DNA from: Isoetes taiwanensis
Taxonomy: Eukaryota > Streptophyta > Lycopodiopsida > Isoetales > Isoetaceae
NCBI GenBank assembly: GCA_021234155.1
Contig: JAJEKV010000006.1
Coordinates: 25,884,253 to 25,948,252, forward strand
Direction: 5' to 3'
Length of the DNA stretch: 64,000 nucleotides
Shown: positions 31,775 through 42,355 of the stretch, piece after piece
Layout of the letters: the number at the start of each line of letters is the position of its first letter
Position numbering within the stretch: position 1 is the first letter of the stretch
Made by a program: the position numbers and the translations under genes
Notes under the pieces: model-generated
What the model was told of the DNA's origin: nothing
Database searches by the model: none
The model's input: only the letters and a program-made list of their open reading frames with translations

Positions 31775-32230
31775 GTGCATCATCAAATCCATCTTCACTC
31801 TTCACCAATTGGCCTTTACCATTGACATCCTGCTCCTTTTACATCACTCAAATCCCTAAAAGTTGCCAATCACCTTCTCATTGAAGGCAACTTGTCAGGA
31901 GCACAAACATTTCTAATGTTATTTCGTCATGCAGTGCATCAGCAATACCATCTCCATCCTTCATAAGTTGGCCACTTCCATCCAGATCTGTACTCATTTG
32001 CATCTCTCAAATTCCCAAAGTTGCCAATCACCTTCACACCAAGGGCAACTGGTTGATAAATGCAAACATTCCTAATCTCTTGTCATGCGTACATCAAGAA
32101 ATTCCATGTTCATCCTTCACCGCTTGGCCACTTCCAAAAAAAACTTGCTTCATACTACATTTCCAGAACCGATGGGTTGTCTATCATCTTCCCATCCAAG
32201 ACAACCTACTTAGAAGAGTGATCCTAAGAT
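31775..32230 (+). repeat. Three tandem ~155-bp repeats with covarying hairpins
   Basis: Between integrase and the 3' LTR, three related units contain (CATC)-rich sequence, TTGGCCACTTCC-like words and a hairpin. The stems are AGTTGCC/GGCAACT (31861-31867 with 31886-31892), AGTTGCC/GGCAACT (32019-32025 with 32044-32050), and GGTTGTC/GACAACC (32175-32181 with 32200-32206). The third copy has changed both partners of two pairs. Position fits a 3' UTR or packaging/priming region. Confidence 0.65.
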
Positions 32231-32270
32231 CTAATGGGCTGGAGGACCAGCCTGTTCTTTTTTAGCATGA

Positions 32271-34393
32271 TGCTACCATGATTTGGCAAAAGATAGAAGA
32301 GCAAATGACATTTCACATTAATGGCTAACAACTTGTTGAAGCATGTGCATGGCCCAAGTCAACTCAAGAACTCGAGCTGAAGAACCAAGCAAGGACTTTC
32401 ATTTGAAACATCACAAGAAAGGATCAAAAGTGAAAAAGTCAAAGTCACACAAGAAGGAGGGCAAGGTCAACTTAAGGAAGCTACATGGCAATATCAAGAT
32501 GGGAAGATCCCTTGAGAAGTAAGAAGTTCACTCAAATTCAAATTCTTAGGCATTATTTACATCTTGAGCACCCTTTGTCTCCATTTGCCTCACCTTATCT
32601 CCACCTTTATACAAACCCCAAAATGGCTCAAACTCTTTTCCTAGTCAAAAACTACTCACACCATCCATGATACACCCTCCATTCACTTGAGATAATTAAA
32701 AATCCGTACAAAACTTGACCTACCAATGGTCAAGAGGACACATTCTCTCTCAAAGACAAAGGGAGAGAAGGAACCCACATTTTCAATACCAAGTTGCTTG
32801 TGCAAAAGATAAGCCCAAACATGGTCAAAACAATTGGCCAAATATGCATTTGATGGATCTACATTACAAAACATGCCATGTCATCATCCACCTCACCAAA
32901 GTTGGCCACCTCATCACACACCATATTCCTTTTCTTCACCTCACAAAGTTTTTGACTAGGGGAAAAGTTTTTGCCAAGTCACTACATGCCAAGTCACCCC
33001 ATGCCACGTCACCCTTGGATTGCCAACACACATCCCAAACTTGCCACATTTCCAAATTCCAAAGCCATCCCATCTCAAAAAATGAATAAAATCCTTTTTC
33101 CAAAAAGATCTTCCATAGGGTGGGGCATCAATAAAGATTCCATATGGTACTAAAAGATTCCAAAGTGGACCATGGGTTGACCCTATATTCTTGATTCTTG
33201 GGAATGGTGCCCTATTGCTTAAAAATAAAAACAAATGTTTTTTTTCCATATAACCCCTCAACCTAAGCTTCATTTCCTCAAATCCCCTCGCGCCACGTTA
33301 CACTGGAACTATTTCACGAAAGATGCCTCTGGGATGTTTGTTCTCTGCGAAGCTCTCTGACCTAAAAAAGATAAGGCCAAGATTCGACTTCTCCGGTAGA
33401 TCTGACCTGGTAATCATGAGCCCGAGCATCTTCCTTACACCCCTGTACCCCAAGAAGCATCTTGAACTACCTAAAGACAAAGCCAAACTAACCTAGATGC
33501 CAAGAATAGACCCAAACAAAAAGAATAAAAGGGGAAACATTTTCAAAACAAAGGCCACTTCGCATGCGAAGATTCGACCTCCGGAGGCTGTGAATGGACC
33601 GGATGTGGAGTACAAGCTAAGAATGACCTGCCTTGCATGAAATTCCTTCTTATTTGATGCAAAAACTTGAATGTGTACCTTCTTATGAATATTTCTGATC
33701 TTGTGCCCAAGACCCCGAGCTTGGGAATATATGTTTATTTTCTATGTGATGATTGAATGAAAGAAAATCCGACCTTGGTAAGCACTATTGTCATTGTGTT
33801 TTAAGCAAAATTAGTATTCTCAATATTGTTTCCAAAGCCTAGTATTATCTAGAGAAATTAGTCAAGCACTGTGTTTTCTAGAAGAATTTCCTATTTATCT
33901 AACTCAGAGCTAAAGTTGCTGCCTATTACACAAAATCTCTAGAAGCAAAAAAGGGGGGCAAAAGACTTCCAAAAGGATTTTATGCACTTATTCTGCAGAA
34001 TCATCAGAAACTATGCCAGTTGACAAAACTTAAAAAGGCGCTCTATTCACACTTTTGCAAAAAAGAGCTCTCGGGTTGGGCTATTGACCAAAAATTGACC
34101 CAGTCAGTTCGATCAATTTCTCATAGCGATCCTAAGAATTTACAAACAGACCTTCTCAGGCTACTCAAGCACTCTTCCTAGTGAATAACAAGATTGACCT
34201 CACAGATGAAAGCTCAAAGGATCATGCATGAGAAGGTTTTTGCTGTGATAGTCTTTTTTCTGTTTAGGGAAACTAATCTTCTTTAACAGTTTGAGCATTT
34301 CTTCTGCAATATTTTCTTACAGAGTGGTTGCCTATAGCAACCTGGAGGTTCTAAACCCTTGAGGTTGAAGGTTTGCCAGGAATACCTTCAACA
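32271..34393 (+). repeat. 3' LTR
   Basis: 2123 bp, colinear with 24025-26159. Followed directly by the target duplication GTTTC (34394-34398). Confidence 0.9.
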
Positions 34394-34484
34394 GTTTCAT
34401 TAAAACTACAATAGGAAAAACACGTCTTATTGTATGAAAAACAAAACTAATGAAAATAACACATGGAAATTGAAGGAAACTATG

Positions 34485-34720
34485 TCAAAATTTGCGTTGT
34501 TTTTGGGCAAAGATCACACTAAAAAATTATGCATTGTTTTTTCTTTTGAGCGAAAAATTACAGATGTGTTTTACGCATTGTTTTTGTCTAGCAACCATGG
34601 TAAGAATCACACATAAAATTATGTGTTGTTTTTATCTAAAAACCACGCCAAAAAACCACACCAAAGACCACACCAAAAAAGTACACGTTGTTTCTAGCAT
34701 TTTCGGAATAATAATATGCA
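34485..34720 (+). repeat. Degenerate repeat of GCATTGTTTTT / CACACCAAAAAA words
   Basis: The words GCGTTGTTTTT, GCATTGTTTTTT, GCATTGTTTTTG, GTGTTGTTTTT and ACGTTGTTT recur at about 40-65 bp spacing, alternating with A-rich AAAACCACACC-type words. No gene is present. Confidence 0.45.
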
Positions 34721-34961
34721 CGGTCTTTATTTGTTCTTTTGCAAAAAAGACAGCAAAAAACTACACATGGAGCAAATTTTGGGGTTATAATGTCAGATGG
34801 CAGACTGCTCTTGTTTTGGTTGATAATGTCCATGTATCAAAGCTTATAACGGCTATGACAGAGGAGGACATAGAGGCGGAACACTATGCAATCAAAGCAG
34901 AAGTTAATATGCCAAAAAAAGATCTTATAATATGGTAAATCGAATGTCATAACCACCTGGC

Positions 34962-35312
34962 TTGTCTATGAAATGCGAAGGGAAAACCACGACAACTGTT
35001 GCCTTAGACTTCAAGTCTTCATTGTATTGCTTGAGATATAGTGCCAGCTTCTCTTCTAGCGAGATCATAAACATGAGAAAATTCTATTGGGGCATGAAAC
35101 CAGCAGACATGACTACATTTGCTTATAACATGCTAGATGTCTGTTCGGAGAACATGTAGATGAAAAAAGTCATGCTGAATAACAAGCAAGTTTGCTTGAA
35201 AGCATGGCATAGGGCCTATGGCATACCAATGTCTACGTTGTATAAGTGGAGAAAACATTTCTCAGCTGGTCATAGAGTAGCTGAACATGGGAATACCGGT
35301 CAATAAACATAA
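34962..35312 (+). pseudogene. HTH-like N-terminal fragment, possibly of an SDG/HGKG-family protein
   Basis: The frame from 34962 reads EIINMRKFYWGMKPADMTTF and, past a TAG at 35157, N-N-K-Q-V-C-L-K-A-W-H-R-A-Y-G-I-P-M-S-T and Y-K-W-R-K-H-F-S-A-G, then HGNTG. I associate the pattern 'VC..AW...GI....L......F..G.....HGN.G' with the N-terminal half of the uncharacterised proteins that later carry the SDG and HGKG motifs seen at 362-1403; I could not check this. The rest of the protein is not recognisable downstream. Confidence 0.4.
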
Positions 35313-35868
35313 TCTTAAATGCTAAAACTACAAGGTGCCTTCAATGGGTTTCATGATGGACACCATACTCCCCGTGCAAGAAGAGAAAGATGGTATCAAT
35401 AGAGTTATTTCATGCAAGGACTTGATAAAAAAAAATGGAGAAGCATGGATCTTTTATATGAACTAACATGCACCTCCAAGTAAAGAGTACAAATTGTATT
35501 AATAACTTTATAAGAAGCTAAAAAGAAACATTATTGATGTTTGTCATAGACTCCTTCTAGCAAGGTTTAGAGCATAGGAGTTTGCCACAATGCTCATTCC
35601 TTCGAAAATTGATTTGGAAGCAATGGGATTTTGTATGAACTAAGGCACCACAATTTTCAATCAATCAAAAGTTATAGCGTAACGTTTTTGTTCTTAAGTT
35701 CCTCGCAGACATAGATTTGATTTTCAATACCATCATCTGCAAGCAAATGAGTTCACTTGCTAATAGTGTATAGCTAGTAACACAATTGTTGTAGTATGTA
35801 TATGGCAAGATTCAGTAATTGTAGCAAAGATAGACTTAAATGCAAGTGTATTGGCTTTATCTATCATT
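35313..35868. other. Intergenic, nothing recognised
   Basis: AT-rich sequence between the HTH-like fragment and the P450 end; no motif or RNA gene seen. Confidence 0.4.
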
Positions 35869-36700
35869 TTATTTTCTAGGATTGGCTAGTGCTATGAGAG
35901 GCTTTGCCTTCTTTGTAGCAATCCCTTGAGCCTCTTCCATATTGACCTCGGTCACCTTCCAACTAAATGCATAAAGAAGATGAGCCAAAGTGCTTTCCAC
36001 CATTCTCAAACCCATTAACAATCCTGACATGCTCTTACACCGATCCAAAGGGTAGCAACTCAAAATCTTGGCCTTTTTACATCTATGTTGCTCTTCAAGA
36101 ACCTCGTCTCGAGCAAATTCTAGTGGTCTATCCCATATTCGAGGGTCTCGCCCAATTCCCCATACATTCACCATCACTCGTGGTATCCTTTTTTATCTCA
36201 TAATCTGCCACCATACAATCTTCTATGGCTTTGCGTGGAACTAACAATGGTGCAGAGGGTGCAACCTCAAAGTCTCCTTCACAATTGCTTTCAGATATTT
36301 GAGGTGTTCTAAGCATGATTCTTCCACGACTCCATGTGTTCCTACTATTTGATCTAGCTCTTCCCGTGCATGCTTTGTGTAGGGTAGATGGAGCATGGAG
36401 AAGTTCTTTCGATAGTGCCCATTCCGTCAAATTTCAGTAGTTGAAGTCGCCCCGAGTTGCTCCTAGAAAAAGCCTCCCGCAAGAGAGTGGAAGAAAAGAA
36501 CATAAATAAAAAAAAATGAAAAAAAACAAATGTGTTTTTTCGTTTTCCTTTTCCACAAAATTTGGGGTTAAAAAATATACCAGAATAGAAACTTTGATTT
36601 GGTCTTCTTGCAGCTTTATACCATCTATTGAGGAATCCAACAAAGCATCTACAAAGTCGAATATACCCCCGCTTGATCCGAGGGCCTGCTTGCCTTTAGG
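35869..36700 (-). pseudogene. Cytochrome P450, C-terminal half
   Basis: Minus strand. From 36690 the frame gives FDFVDALLDSS and IKLQEDQIKVSIL, then a probable intron (about 36585 to 36465), then GAT...STTEI in the I-helix region followed by TEWALS. The K helix (KETLRLHP, ExxR) is readable in one frame, and PSAPLLVPRKAIEDC, MVNVWGIGRDPRIWDRPLEF and the end LAHLLYAFSWKVTEVNMEEA with PLIALANPRK (stop at 35869) follow in others. The haem-binding stretch still has the Cys codon but is hit by two one-base deletions. The enzyme would be an ER-bound monooxygenase of the CYP71 clan. It pairs with the N-terminal half at 39323-40141 on the same strand. Confidence 0.75.
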
Positions 36701-37266
36701 GTAGGGTGGCCTTACTTAAATCGGTGCCCTAAAATTGTGGACACCGTGTGACCAAAACCAGATGTTCGACGACCCAACCACGATTTAGGAAAACCCTAAC
36801 GTGAAGAACGGCATGCTGCATGTCGGCACAGATGGTGCCCACAGATGGCACTGGGAGTCCCTCCTTCAATCGCGCCCAGCCCTTCGTATAATCACGCACA
36901 GCCCAGGTATGAATCAATGGATGCCTCTTTAATGATCACACAGCCTACCTTGCAATAATCACTCCTGGGCCACCTTAGATGGTCCGGGATTATGCCCGCT
37001 TGTGGTTCACAAGGAGCCCCTATTTATGGATCATTTGGAGTGATCACAAGCAAAAAAGGAGGAAAAGTAGCCGTTTGAGAGGGCATTCAGCCCTATTTAT
37101 GGATCATTTGGAGTGATTACAGGCATGGATGACTTGCAGCCCGCCAAATTTGAGAGTGTTTATGAGGGGCTGAATCCAAGGGTGTTTATGCATGCCACTT
37201 CATCAATCCTGATCTCCTTCTATCTCAGCCTTCCAATTTAGAGTGTATCCCCGGGCCCAAGTTTGT

Positions 37267-37275
37267 CTATATAAG
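37267..37275 (+). promoter_or_regulatory. TATA box of the pogo-like transposase gene
   Basis: CTATATAAG, 42 bp upstream of the ATG at 37317, which opens MALTRARAARSPDWDGEC. The spacing fits a plant core promoter with a short leader. Confidence 0.5.
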
Positions 37276-37316
37276 TCCTAGCTCTTCGATTGTAAAGCAT
37301 CCATTCCTCTCTTTCT

Positions 37317-38930
37317 ATGGCTTTAACTAGAGCAAGAGCCGCAAGAAGCCCCGACTGGGATGGTGAGTGTGTCGGCTGCAGAGATTCCCTCACGATTTGC
37401 TCTCTACTAGGCCTAGATCAAATGGTAGAAGAATTCATGCTCCCTCTCCTCAAGAACAAGCTATCACAGAACCAAATCATGCTGATCGAGGCCTAAAAAG
37501 GTGGTTAGAAATTATGCTAGAGGTTCATGGAGTGAGGATGCACTTGAGAAAGCCATGGTTGAGTTTCATTCAGTGGCTATACAAAGATGAGAAAAGTCTG
37601 CAAGGATGAATGGCATTCCTATTACCACGCTTAGGAACCATCTCTTCCATCTTTCTCATAGGAAGTGTGGCAAGAGACCTAGAGGTCCGACCGCTGAGGA
37701 AGAGGAGCAATTGAAGGAATGGTGTTTGCAAATGGTAATGGAAGGTCGGGAGTAACAAAGCACAATGTTAAGGGCAAAGGTTGCAGAAGTATGTGCAGCC
37801 GAATAACACCTTTTAAAAATGGAATTCCAGGCCCAAAGTGGTGGAGATGCTTTTAAAATAGGCATCCGTGATCCGAGCTTGAGAAAAGCTCAAATTATAG
37901 ATAATGCGAGAGCTCTTGCTCTCCAGACCTAATCTTGATGCCTTTTACAATGAATTGCAGAATGCTTATGCTGCTTTTGGGTTTGATGCTCATCACATTT
38001 GGAATTGTGATGAGTCTGGTGTCCAAGCAGGTAAAGAAGCGGGAGTTAGAGTGATTACCACAAAGAACACAAAGCGGTATCGTGAGAGAGTGATGCAAAA
38101 TAGGGAATGGATGACTCCCTTACATGTGTAAATGCAGCAGGAGAAAGGCTTCCTAACTTATACATTATGAAGGGAGTTAGGGCAAGGGAAGAATATCTAG
38201 AAGGCCTGGAACCCGATGCTGCACTATCTATGCAAAGGAGGGCATGGATGACTAATGACATCTTCAAAGATTGGGTGAATCATTTCAAAAAGGTGGTACC
38301 AGGTGGTGTGTCTCCAACCAATCCTCATTTGCTGATTTTGGATGGTCATGGATCCCATGTTACTTTAGAAACTGTGAAATTGGCTGCTAGCACAGGTTTA
38401 CAAATACCGCCACCTGCACACACATCACAATCGCTTGCAACCACTTGATGTTGCATGTTTCAAGCCTTTTAAAGAGGCATTCAGACTTATTAGACATGCT
38501 TATTGTATTTCTCACTTGGGAGTAGAGCCTTGTAAGGAGGATTTGGCTCAAATGGTGAGAGAGGCATTAGATAAAGCACTCACTCCACAAAATATCAAGT
38601 CTGGATTTAGGAAAACAGGAATCTGGCCTCTAGATGCTTCCAAAGTTCAGCCTGAATTGGGTGGAATTGGAGTTGAATTGCCTATTCAAGCTGGAGAGAA
38701 TCCAAATGCAGCTCTGGGGCCTCAAACCAGCAATGCAGGTACTTCAGAATGTAATAAGATTGAATTCAATGCTAGTGCATTCTCAATCTCCAAGCCGAAT
38801 ATGGTCCATTGATCCTCTGGACCAAATGTTGGGAATGTACAAGAATGGAGCTTCAGCTCTTCCGAGAAGAGCATCTAAGAGGGTTAGGACCCTCAATTCT
38901 TTGTACAATAATGACTATGTTCAATGATGA
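37317..38930 (+). pseudogene. Pogo-like transposase (HTH_psq plus DDE_1)
   Basis: The N-terminus starts at 37317. A psq-type helix-turn-helix is seen near 37535-37650 (SEDALEKAMVEFHSVA, ARMNGIPITTLRNHLF), followed by RGPTAEEEEQLKEWCL. The DDE_1 domain has the first Asp in IWNCDESG (near 38007), TPLTCVNAAGERLPN, the second Asp in LLILDGHGSH (near 38330-38360), PAHTS and QPLDVACFKPFKEAF with the third Asp (near 38440), then FRKTGIWPLD. The frame shifts at about 38110 and 38430 and is stopped by TGA near 37590, so this copy is not intact. Related genes cut and paste Tc1/mariner-superfamily elements, and some are domesticated. Confidence 0.85.
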
Positions 38931-39322
38931 CCCTTTAAGCTGTGTCTTGAAACTTTTATTTCTTCACTAAGGTACAAATTCACCTTTCAGATCTTATTTG
39001 CTGTAATCTGTTGCTCTTAGAGCAAGTTAATAGAAAATGATATTGTTATTTTAGGGGCTATGTGCATGCCAACATAGGACAGTTTGTGTTCCAATTGATC
39101 AGATATGCTGATCCATTTGAGGGCATGCAGCGATTCAACAAAGGGTGAGATTGTGTTTCACTTTGGGCCATGTTGTGATTCAGTTTAGTCCAGAAAGAGC
39201 AGCCCTTTTAAGGCTTTATAAGTACCTTGTTTGGAACTGAACCTGCCCACACGTTACACCATCAGAAAGCCCATGTCAAGAGCTTCCAATTGAGCCTGCC
39301 TCCGTGTGTTTCTGGTATCTGA

Positions 39323-40141
39323 TCAGCAAGTTATGGGGGTTTGAATTCTTATTTGGTCCATGTATGGGCAGCCCACCATATGCTGCAGAATAATATCAGA
39401 CAGAAAAGCCTCCAACTTATCGCGCAAACTCTTGGCCCTCTTCTCATATCCCTTCAGATCTAACCACCCTAACTGGGGAATGAAATCGGATATATTTACC
39501 TCTTCCAGTAAACTCATCAATTCGTGTAACAGTTTGAAGAAATGAGCGCCCTGTACAATCCTTTTTCCGATAACAATCCTTCCTATTATGTTCATAGCGC
39601 AGTCATAGATCATATCAGAGGCATTGATTTCTTTGCCTTGCTTGGACAGGTCTGTTATAGCCCCAACCATGGACAAAAGCTCTTCCCTTCTGATCTGCTG
39701 GGTTTCGACCAATCTCTTGGGCGTAAGAAGCTCCGTCGTCAGAAATTTCCTCATCATCTTCCAGCGCTGCCCATACTCTGCAAACGACAAAGCTTGATCA
39801 TTATATAACAAAATTCTGGAACCCAAGATAGACGCCCTGCTCGCAAATCTGCTGTCCTGAATTTTCAAAAACTCCTTTGCCATGTCTGGTGTGGAAGCAA
39901 TCACTGTGGGATGGGCTCCGAATCTGAGAAGCATAATCGGGCCATATTTTTTTGCGATTTCATTCAGGCTTCGGTGCGGATTTTCGCCCAGCAAGTGCAG
40001 ATGGCCGATTATGGGAAGCGCAGGGGGTGAAGGCGGAAACCTCTTATTTTTGCGAGGAGTTCTGAAGAAGAAGCCAAGCAAAATTACAAGCAACAGAGTG
40101 GAACCGAAGAGAATGCCATAGCTGGAAAGATCTTCGCCCAT
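39323..40141 (-). pseudogene. Cytochrome P450, N-terminal half
   Basis: I choose the ATG at 40141 (MGEDLSSYGILFG), because it places the membrane anchor (GSTLLLVILLGFFF) at the usual position; an upstream in-frame ATG exists at 40222. Then come the Pro-rich hinge (FPPSPPALPIIGHLHLL), KYGPIMLLRFG, RFASRAS, the C-helix WKMMRK, and a long helical region ending LEAFLSDIILQHM at about 39390. After that the reading frame enters unrelated residues and stops at 39323. The frame is intact from start to break point, so loss of function came from the break and the C-terminal frameshifts. CYP71-clan features; family and substrate unknown. Confidence 0.8.
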
Positions 40142-40249
40142 CGTATCAGCGGATTCAAGTGTTAGGAAAGAATTTGCAGTTTCTGAAACCTCCGTGTGGA
40201 TTTGGCTTAAAATTGAGACCATTGGTTTTTGTTCTCAACCGATAGGATC

Positions 40250-40255
40250 CACGTG
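40250..40255 (-). promoter_or_regulatory. G-box / ABRE core upstream of the P450
   Basis: CACGTG (ACACGTGG on the minus strand) lies about 110 bp upstream of the chosen P450 start codon and would be bound by bZIP/bHLH factors. A single motif, so weak evidence. Confidence 0.35.
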
Positions 40256-40875
40256 TCCCTTTTGCAGCCAAATATTATTCGATTCACGCATAGACAAAGA
40301 CACGAAACAGAGTTAACTTAAAACATGTGGAATGCGAGCTTGATTTGCTGGGCTTGATTCATTGGTATTTAGTGTTTGAAATGATTGATAGAGAATTTTT
40401 ATGTCGAGGAGTGGACTATGTTTAGATTTACAAGAAATTTGTCGCGGCGGCCACTTTTTCAATCCCGTTGTTGTCTGTAGGGTGGGTTGAGAAAAAGGGA
40501 ATGTTTATAGTATTGCAACAATCATATTATCATATGTGAGAGGCGCTAAAATTGTTTGCCAAAGGTTACAACACTGTATAAGCATTAAAAGATCCCTACC
40601 AGAATCCCCTAGACCTTCTTTTGAATCTTTTCTGAGAGATTGTTAAGAGGCCACCTATTGCTTTTCTTGTATGAGCCCATCGAGAATAAGAACATGCTCT
40701 CTAGAAGAGCTCCAGATTTTTTTCTAAATGAGTGGATGCACATAAGTAGAGGCACACCTTGAAGCAAACACATGATTGAGTACCAAGCCCAAACGAAGAA
40801 TAAGTTTGCACTGCAGAATTAGTAGAAGAATGCTTCGAAAGGATTTGGAAGATGAAAATAAAGGATTGAAACCTA
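40256..40875. other. P450 upstream region, nothing else recognised
   Basis: AT-rich sequence without a domain-like frame; presumed former P450 promoter and intergenic DNA. Confidence 0.4.
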
Positions 40876-41045
40876 AGTCTTGCTGAATAAAGCTAGTTTA
40901 AATGGTAAAAGGGAGCTAATCTCTCCCTCTTCTGTTATGTGCTACTTCGGTTTGAATGCGTGGAGCTTCTGCTATGATCGAACAGGGTTGCGACATGAAC
41001 AACTCTTTGCTGATCCAACTAAAAATGTACAGGAATGTCCTCATC
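40876..41045 (+). repeat. Dispersed repeat R1, copy 1
   Basis: The stretch AATAAAGCTAGTTTAAATGG...GAGCTAATCTCT...GAACAGGGTTGCG resembles 51640-51770 (AATAAAGCTAGTTTGAAGGG...GAGCTCTAATCTCTTCC...GAACAGGATGCGGC). Probably two copies of one short interspersed element. Confidence 0.4.
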
Positions 41046-41615
41046 AGAAGAAAAGAAGAAGGAGCATTTTTTAGGTCATACGTCATACCACATTAGCAAA
41101 ACAACAAATGATGATCTGGAATAAACAAATTATAATTCAAAAATATAATTTTCTTGACATATTTCATTTATCTTATATGTTTGTGTAACCACTAAAATTC
41201 TCTCTGACAATGCCTTTCGTTGGTGTTGCAGCCGTTTACATTACCCAAATGGTGAGCGTTCTCATCCTAGTGAGTATATATTCTAAGTCTAAAGGACGTA
41301 AATGTTGGGGTTCATTTTTGTTTTTCACACAACCGTTGCTATTGTTGCAAGTTAAGCGGGAAATTGTTTCTGTAGGATGAATGAGGTGATGAAATTTGGA
41401 AATATATCTTGTAGAGCTGTTGAGTTTGTTGTGGATTCATGTCAGCAGAGAGTATTCTCCCATAATGGTGCTGACTTATAGAATGCGACAGAATTATACG
41501 TGGTCATAGAGCAATGTTAGGCATGTAAAAATTTGTTTTTTCATAACTTCTAAAGTCTTCTTCTTTTATATTTTTATTTATATGAGAAGGCGAATTGTTG
41601 GTATGGAAATAAGAA

Positions 41616-41879
41616 GTGGAACTGATTGCTTGTATTTTTACGAATTTAATACCCCAGACTATGATTGTGACAGTAATATTGTTCATGGGAGCCTGCACAA
41701 AGCAACCTCACCTATCAATGGTAACTGAGTACATGCATATGGGATCACTATATCTGATTATTCACATTAGTGGTCAAGGACAAAAGTTAAGCTGGCGTAG
41801 AAGGCTTAAAATGCTGTGTAGTCTCTGGCTTATTTGTAAGTTAGAAGTGGGAGTAAGTTTATACTCAATTTGGAGTTAA
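41616..41879 (+). pseudogene. Raf-like MAPKKK kinase fragment
   Basis: The frame reads ILFMGACTKQPHLSMVTEYM then MGSLYLIIH and GQKLSWRRRLKML, which matches the hinge and helix D/E region of plant Raf-like kinases (CTR1/EDR1 group), where IVLFMGAC and LSIVTEF...RGSLYRLLH are typical. The exon seems to begin at about 41672 after a TGACAG acceptor. The N-lobe (Gly loop, Lys) and catalytic loop (HRDLKS) are absent, so it is one exon of a decayed gene. The copia element at 42019 lies 140 bp downstream. Confidence 0.65.
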
Positions 41880-42018
41880 GAGGCACTTGAATAAATCTAT
41901 TCTTATGTTGGTGTTCATGAATTCTCGTGTTTCAGTCGAGTTGAATGCACATGCACATTGATATTTCAATGTTGAAAACATCTTATAAATTAGCTACTAA
42001 TATTCAATTCGCCAGAAT

Positions 42019-42277
42019 TGTTGAAGACACCACCGACACTTGGCATGTACAAGAGATCGCCACGCCATTCTCCGCATCCGTGAGAAGACATGCATCCGCT
42101 ATATTCTGTTGTTCTTTTATTGTTGCCTGCTTTGTTTCATGATTCGCCCAAGGAGCTCATTGCCCGTTTCCGTTTTCATGATTCGCTCCAAGGAGCTCAT
42201 TGTATTTAGTCCAAACTCCTCGCATCAATAGATCGGTCCATTTCCATTGTATACTCGTTCTTGTTCTTGCTTTCACA
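42019..42277 (+). repeat. 5' LTR of copia element
   Basis: TG...CA. Contains two direct copies of ATGATTCGC(T)CCAAGGAGCTCATTG (42139 and 42178 regions), also present in the 3' LTR. Confidence 0.85.
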
Positions 42278-42355
42278 TGGTATCGTGAGCACATGCTTTG
42301 ATTGAATCTGCGGATATCAAGAGAGATCCTGCGGCACCAAGGACGAAGTCCTATT

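Larger units (their letters stand above)
24025..34393 (+). mobile_element. Complete-ended Ty3-type LTR retrotransposon, 10.4 kb
   Basis: The 5' LTR (24025-26159) and 3' LTR (32271-34393) both start TGCT(A/G)CCATGATTTG and end TTCAACA. The 5-bp target duplication GTTTC lies at 24020-24024 and 34394-34398. Inside, in order: gag, three zinc knuckles, aspartic protease, an RNase H domain, reverse transcriptase, a degenerate second RNase H, integrase, and a 3' region with tandem hairpin-bearing repeats. Having RNase H before RT is unusual; an extra RNase H is known in Tat/Ogre-type plant elements. Several one-base frameshifts mean this copy is not autonomous. No standard primer-binding site is clear after 26160. 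The element is adjacent to the isolated SET exon on its left. Confidence 0.9.
36701..39349 (+). mobile_element. Insertion carrying a pogo-like DNA transposon
   Basis: This 2.65-kb segment separates the two halves of the P450 gene at about residue 265-290 and carries its own plus-strand transposase gene with a TATA box. Because P450 homology stops close to both ends, the segment probably is the insertion, or an intron containing it. Pogo-type elements duplicate TA; I could not find a convincing terminal inverted repeat. The 5' part (36730-37260) contains two copies of CCTATTTATGGATCATTTGGAGTGAT (near 37017 and 37093; shown here as a 20-base core, TTTATGGATCATTTGGAGTG). Confidence 0.5.

Noticed and set aside
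36701-39349. Terminal inverted repeats of the pogo-like element
   Set aside because: The candidate ends (GGGTGGCC... and TGGTGGGCTGCC...) share only a few bases and could not be aligned convincingly.
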